Source: Clostridiales bacterium
GTDB lineage: Bacteria; Bacillota; Clostridia; Christensenellales; DUVY01
Reading direction: 5' to 3'
Assembly (NCBI GenBank): GCA_031290295.1
Contig: JAITNT010000289.1
Coordinates: 1-8,740 of the forward strand
Length of the DNA: 8,740 nucleotides
The notes under the pieces are model-generated. The model did no database searches and was not told the origin of the DNA. It saw only the letters and a program-made list of their open reading frames with translations. Shown piece by piece: positions 5,036 through 8,740 of the stretch; position 1 is the stretch's first letter, and every line of letters starts with the position of its first letter. Both the position numbers and the translations under genes were made by a program.

Positions 5036-6997
5036 CTATTCCAAAACTCTGCCCACAACATCCATTAGCTTTGCGGGAAGTTCGTCGGCATTCCCGCAAA
5101 GCACAATGTTGTCGTATATCGTTCTTATTGCATCCAACTCATACCTATCGCCAACAAGTGCGAGGGCGACCGTTTCTATCCCAGCCTTTTTAAGCACGGC
5201 TACCGAGTTGCGGGTGTCCCGCAAAGAAACGGGCGGCGCGTAATTCGTATCACACGGCACGCCGTCGGTTATCGATATTAACAACTTCCTTTCAATATAG
5301 GCATTCTTTTTGAAGTAATCTCTTGCCCAAAGAAGCGTCATTCCGTCCCTCGTTCCGCCGCTTGCCCGATACTTAACAATGTTGTATTTATCCTGTGGTT
5401 TTGCCTTAAACGGACGCAGAACATTGACATCGACATTGTTTCTTCTATAACCAGCTCTATGCTCTACGACGGCAAAAGCCACGCCGTTTTTCTCTAGAAC
5501 CTCGCAAAGTACCGTCGCCGCAAATATCGCGTTAGCCCGTTTTGCGCCCAACATAGAACCCGAGCCGTCGATAAAAAGCATTACAGCAAGCTCGGGCAAA
5601 ATATCCTCTTGCGCGTTCTTGATCCAAAACCGCCCCTTCATATCCCACAGGCGATTTGACATTATTGACTGCCCAACCGTCAATTTTTCCGTCCTGATAA
5701 AATCAGTCCGCGCAAGTTCCCGATAAAACCGTCTTTTGAATTTTTTTATCAGCAATGCGTTTTGGCGCACAATCGTCTTGTATTCCGCCTCGCCGTCATG
5801 GCTTGACGGATATTTTCGCTCCGTCAAAATTATTCTTTCATGCAAGCCGTGTCCATCGTGCTTAATCTCATAGCCGTCGTCAATAACAACGTATTCTATT
5901 TCCTTGCCCTGCTCTATAAATTCCTTTATTAGCTTTTGCACTTCCCCGCTTTCCTCCGCCGAACAATGCGGCGTGAGGTAAACAATCAACTTATCGGGAT
6001 GCGACGATTCGTTCTCGCCCTTGCCCGGGTTTTCGCTATTATAAAGCGGAATAGCCTTTTGCGGGATTTTCTTTGACGGTTCAAGCGAAGGGCTTTTCTT
6101 TATGCCATTATGCGTTTTAGCATTTACAAATGGAATTTTCGGTATTGATGGAGTGCCGTACCCCATAAACTTTTCATACTGCTCGTCGCTAATGTCAGGC
6201 AACCGCTTTTTAAGCAAGTCAAATATTTTGCGCGAATAATCAATGCGCTTTACGGGGTCGCATTCGACCGCCGCCGCCGAAAATAATAGCTTTGCCTTGC
6301 CGTATAAATTCGCTATCGCCTTCCACCCGATTTTTTCAACCCTCGCGCCGCATTTCAGTTCCACATACGCGATATATAAAAACCTATTGATAAAATCGAG
6401 TTTTCTTTGCGTTTCCTTGTCCTGTTCCGAGTAGATTTGTTCCTCCGCCTGCTTTTTTCTCGACAAGTTTTCCTTCTTGTTTGCTTTATCCGTCTGTCCC
6501 CAAAAGAATAATGCGGCATTCAGAACCCTTAAATAATCGCCCGTATTATCAAATTCGGTCGTGCCCGCGTTTTCAATAAACGCATCCTCGATTAAATTAT
6601 TGATTTCAAGCAAAAGTTTTTTGCGGTATAAAGTATCCGCTCGTTTATCCTTTGCAAGCTCCCGAATAAGGTCAAACCGCGTGTAAAGCACATGATACGC
6701 TTCGTGCAGGTCCAAACCCCTTGCGATAAATTTTATCGCCGCATATTCATCGGCTAATAGATATTTTGGAAGCCCGCCGTGAACACAAGATTTTTTCAGC
6801 ACCTCTTTTTCTTTGTATATGCCGCCCCATTCGGGGTCAACTATAATATTTATCCCGTCGGTAAAAGCCTCGTTTCCGCGAGCAAAAAACAAATTCAAAC
6901 CGAAGCAAGAGGTAAGTACGCGCAGATAATCTTCCTCCGCCGCGCGGCTAACCTCGCTTAAAAAAGTTTTTATGGGATTTTTAACCGAGCTTACCAT
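5036..6997 (-). CDS. CobT-like protein: HExxH metallopeptidase-like region plus C-terminal VWA domain
   Basis: This is a 653-residue soluble protein. The N-terminal region (about 20-145) carries LHEAYHVLYTRF with HExxH at 98-102 and, further on, NNLIEDAFIE at 134-142. This is the arrangement of zinc-metallopeptidase-like domains that precede VWA domains in MoxR-linked proteins. A charged helical region (165-280) and a Pro/Lys/Ser-rich linker (281-337) follow. A stretch TVGQSIMSNRLWDMKGRFWIK (440-460) leads into the VWA domain as in cobaltochelatase subunit CobT. The MIDAS metal site is complete: DGSGS at 477-481, the Thr of GGTRDG at 549 and the Asp of ITDG at 578. There is no signal peptide or membrane helix. 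The ATG at 6997 lies one base after the stop of the AAA+ gene, with GGGAG 4 bases before it, so the two are translationally linked. No chelatase large subunit is visible, so a CobT role is unlikely. Peptidase activity is inferred from the motif only. Confidence 0.85.
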   Translation of the reverse strand: MVSSVKNPIKTFLSEVSRAAEEDYLRVLTSCFGLNLFFARGNEAFTDGINIIVDPEWGGIYKEKEVLKKSCVHGGLPKYLLADEYAAIKFIARGLDLHEAYHVLYTRFDLIRELAKDKRADTLYRKKLLLEINNLIEDAFIENAGTTEFDNTGDYLRVLNAALFFWGQTDKANKKENLSRKKQAEEQIYSEQDKETQRKLDFINRFLYIAYVELKCGARVEKIGWKAIANLYGKAKLLFSAAAVECDPVKRIDYSRKIFDLLKKRLPDISDEQYEKFMGYGTPSIPKIPFVNAKTHNGIKKSPSLEPSKKIPQKAIPLYNSENPGKGENESSHPDKLIVYLTPHCSAEESGEVQKLIKEFIEQGKEIEYVVIDDGYEIKHDGHGLHERIILTERKYPSSHDGEAEYKTIVRQNALLIKKFKRRFYRELARTDFIRTEKLTVGQSIMSNRLWDMKGRFWIKNAQEDILPELAVMLFIDGSGSMLGAKRANAIFAATVLCEVLEKNGVAFAVVEHRAGYRRNNVDVNVLRPFKAKPQDKYNIVKYRASGGTRDGMTLLWARDYFKKNAYIERKLLISITDGVPCDTNYAPPVSLRDTRNSVAVLKKAGIETVALALVGDRYELDAIRTIYDNIVLCGNADELPAKLMDVVGRVLE

Positions 6998-6998
6998 A

Positions 6999-8579
6999 TC
7001 ACTCCCACACGAAAGAACCGACTAGCTTTCTTACAGTTCTTTCCATTTCCTCGTCGCCCTTTGAAATTTGAATAATTGTAGTATCTGCCGCCTCGACAAA
7101 GCCTATTTGCGCGGCGAGCTTTGCCCACGACTCAAGATTACGCGGCGAAATTACATAATCGAGTTCCTCTTTTTTGATTTTGTCCGCTATTTTGCGGTAA
7201 ACCTTCAGCATTTTTCCGATATGCTTTTCGCATGACGGCATCCTCGCGAGTAGCATATTTTTAATCTTAGCGTCGTCAATACTGTGTATTTTCTTTATAA
7301 GCTGAAACCTATTGTATAGTGCCTGGTTAAGTTCCTTCGTGCCGTAATAGCCAAAATTCATAGTGGCAAAAAAGCGGAAGCTCTTATGCCGCCTCACTAC
7401 CTCGTTATTATCGAGGCGCACAAAGCCGTTGTCGTCAAGAAGAGAATTGAGAAACGCTAAGTATTGCGGCTTGGCAAAGTTTATTTCCTCAAACACCACC
7501 GCGCCGCCGTATCTTATAGCCTTTGTAACATAGCTTTCGGCAAATTCAATTCCATTCTTGGTCGGAATAAATTTACCGAGAGCAAATTCGTCTAAGTTTT
7601 CGGAGCAGTTAATCGTTTCCATTATCGGAAGCCCTATCGCCGCACAAATCAATTTGCAGTTTATCGTCTTACCCGTCCCTGACGCGCCGTGTTGCAAAAA
7701 AGATATGCAGTCGCCGCTTTGAAGCGCATTCGCTATGGGTTTTAATTCCCTATCCATAATAAGCTCACGCGGCAGTTTTGGAATAAAACTGATATACTCG
7801 CTAGAGAACTCATTCACATCAAATTTCTTTACCGTTATTGCCTCATATAAATCTCCATGTGCCGTGGCATCGTCTACCCAAGCATAAAACGAAAACATAC
7901 TTGTCATTTCACTCAAATTGCTTTTATTTTTCACTTCGACGTATTCAATGTAATAATCGCGGTCTTTGTGTACTTGATAAAATTCCTCGCAATACTTCAC
8001 AAAATTCTCCACCGTAGGCTTGAAAAAATATCCTTCTGCCATAGTGGCAAAGTCCCCGATTTCTCCGCTTAAGCAGGTTTCGTCAAACGACGCCGCAAGC
8101 AAAGCAAAAATTGGGAGCACACAAGCATATTTCTGAAAACTCTGCTTTGTTTCCGGCAACAGCTTCCCGTCCTCACCGTAACAACCGATTTTTATTCTGC
8201 GTGAATAAGCCATAAAACCGCCGTCAGTTTCACTCGAATACTTCTCGGCAATTATCTTGTAGCTTTTTATCCTGTCGTCTATTACGCAAGCGTCAAACCA
8301 TTTAGCCGACGGATATATTTCGGTGTAAGAATAATCGACGGGTCCGTAGTCCTGCCAAATGTTGCTTCGCTCGTCTTGCTTGGCTCTTGTTTCTTGAATA
8401 GCGTCAAGCAAAAGATTTACGCCCTCGCCAATTTCTTGAGCGATAAAGGTACTATCGCTTTCCTCGTTGCGCGGACTAACATAGTACCTCGAAACATTAT
8501 CCTTATGCTTTAAGCCAAAGCCCATAAAGATTTCTTTGTCCTCTCTATGCCGCCCGAATGCGTCCTTAAAAATATACAT
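6999..8579 (-). CDS. MoxR/CobS-type AAA+ ATPase with a novel N-terminal region
   Basis: This is a 526-residue cytosolic ATPase. The AAA+ module is at about 270-490: Walker A GASGTGKT (298-305), Walker B AVVFEEIN (360-367, with Glu where Asp is usual), sensor 1 ATMN (405-408), arginine finger NRF (423-425) and sensor 2 SPRNLESWA (478-486). Order and spacing fit the MoxR/CobS group, whose members act as hexameric rings with VWA partners; the next gene encodes such a partner. The first 270 residues match no domain I recognise. They are rich in aromatic and acidic residues (for example SAKWFDACVIDDR at 91-103) and could bind the substrate. Typical MoxR proteins have about 300-350 residues, so this is an extended form. 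The ATG at 8579 follows GGAGGG (8593-8588) by 8 bases and lies 20 bases after the Sel1 gene, consistent with one operon. Confidence 0.88.
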   Translation of the reverse strand: MYIFKDAFGRHREDKEIFMGFGLKHKDNVSRYYVSPRNEESDSTFIAQEIGEGVNLLLDAIQETRAKQDERSNIWQDYGPVDYSYTEIYPSAKWFDACVIDDRIKSYKIIAEKYSSETDGGFMAYSRRIKIGCYGEDGKLLPETKQSFQKYACVLPIFALLAASFDETCLSGEIGDFATMAEGYFFKPTVENFVKYCEEFYQVHKDRDYYIEYVEVKNKSNLSEMTSMFSFYAWVDDATAHGDLYEAITVKKFDVNEFSSEYISFIPKLPRELIMDRELKPIANALQSGDCISFLQHGASGTGKTINCKLICAAIGLPIMETINCSENLDEFALGKFIPTKNGIEFAESYVTKAIRYGGAVVFEEINFAKPQYLAFLNSLLDDNGFVRLDNNEVVRRHKSFRFFATMNFGYYGTKELNQALYNRFQLIKKIHSIDDAKIKNMLLARMPSCEKHIGKMLKVYRKIADKIKKEELDYVISPRNLESWAKLAAQIGFVEAADTTIIQISKGDEEMERTVRKLVGSFVWE

Positions 8580-8587
8580 ACCGTCTT

Positions 8588-8593
8588 CCCTCC
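8588..8593 (-). promoter_or_regulatory. Strong ribosome binding site of the AAA+ gene
   Basis: GGAGGG on the minus strand lies 8 bases before the ATG at 8579, within the 20-base gap after the Sel1 stop. It fixes the start of the AAA+ gene and suggests high translation within the operon. Confidence 0.7.
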
Positions 8594-8599
8594 GTCGCT

Positions 8600-8740
8600 T
8601 TAACTATTTTTGCCGAAGGCTCTTCTGAGCCACGTGGCGGCTAACGCCTCGTCCTTTTCAACGCCTGTCCCGTTCTTATAGCAGAGCGCCAAAACGTAGC
8701 AAGCCTTTTGGTGTCCGTCTGCGGCGGCTTTCCCCAACCA
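8600..8740 (-). CDS. Sel1-repeat protein, C-terminal end (runs off the right edge)
   Basis: The last 46 codons read WLGKAAADGHQKACYVLALC, then YKNGTGVEKDEALAATWLRR, then AFGKNS, and end at TAA 8602-8600. This is a textbook Sel1-like (TPR-like) repeat: 'W..kAA.qGh..A...L...Y..G.GV.kd...A..Wl.kA'. Such repeats form alpha-solenoid scaffolds that bind other proteins. At least one full repeat and the closing helix are seen; the number of repeats, any N-terminal effector domain and any signal peptide lie outside the window. It is the first cistron visible of the minus-strand operon, 20 bases before the AAA+ gene, which suggests that it organises or targets the ATPase-VWA pair. Confidence 0.85.
   Translation of the reverse strand, partial: WLGKAAADGHQKACYVLALCYKNGTGVEKDEALAATWLRRAFGKNS

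Noticed and set aside
4480..5243. Several plus-strand open frames opposite the operon
   Set aside because: They are shadows of the ADP-ribosylglycohydrolase and VWA coding sequence, with no ribosome binding sites and no recognisable domains.
5036..8579. A true CobS/CobT cobaltochelatase pair
   Set aside because: The motifs resemble CobS and CobT, but no large chelatase subunit or cobalamin gene is present. The ATPase has a 270-residue extension, the VWA protein has an HExxH site, and the neighbours are Sel1 and ADP-ribosylglycohydrolase genes.

Overview
The window looks like a chromosomal segment of an uncultured Firmicutes/Clostridia-type bacterium. The basis is indirect: strong GGAGG-type ribosome binding sites, a consensus sigma-A promoter, a PadR-family regulator, a TVP38/DedA membrane protein and codon use typical of moderate-GC gut clostridia. 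TGA is used as an ordinary stop and TGG as Trp, so the standard bacterial code applies.

Left part (1-955). The left edge cuts the start of an IS30-like transposase on the minus strand (1-156). No convincing gene follows for about 800 bases. This stretch instead holds a probable insertion-sequence end, a G-quadruplex-capable purine tract (347-365 and onward), three diverged copies of a REP-like intergenic repeat (402-616), a strong hairpin without a T-tract (699-727), a 21-base direct repeat pair, and a promoter region rich in dyads.

Middle (956-4447). A perfect TTGACA-N17-TATAAT promoter drives a 753-residue plus-strand gene. Its product is unusual: an N-terminal PadR winged helix, then about 480 residues of low-complexity linker, then four membrane helices. 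It converges on a minus-strand TVP38/TMEM64 (DedA-like) membrane protein. The 170 bases upstream of that gene hold a -10 box almost touching its start codon, plus hairpins.

Right part (4448-8740), all on the minus strand and tightly spaced. In transcription order it has: the end of a Sel1-repeat protein (cut by the right edge), a 526-residue MoxR/CobS-type AAA+ ATPase with a large unrecognised N-terminal region, a 653-residue CobT-like protein with an HExxH metallopeptidase-like motif and a C-terminal von Willebrand factor A (VWA) domain, and a broken ADP-ribosylglycohydrolase. Gaps are 20, 1 and 19 bases. The ATPase and VWA protein very probably act as a pair: the AAA+ ring remodels something, and the VWA/metallopeptidase protein is the metal-dependent adaptor or effector. 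Sel1 repeats would supply a protein-binding scaffold. The ADP-ribosylglycohydrolase, before it decayed, would have removed ADP-ribose from a target. No cobaltochelatase large subunit or cobalamin gene is visible. The operon is therefore best read as an uncharacterised MoxR-VWA accessory system, possibly for stress or conflict, and it is the main candidate for something new here.
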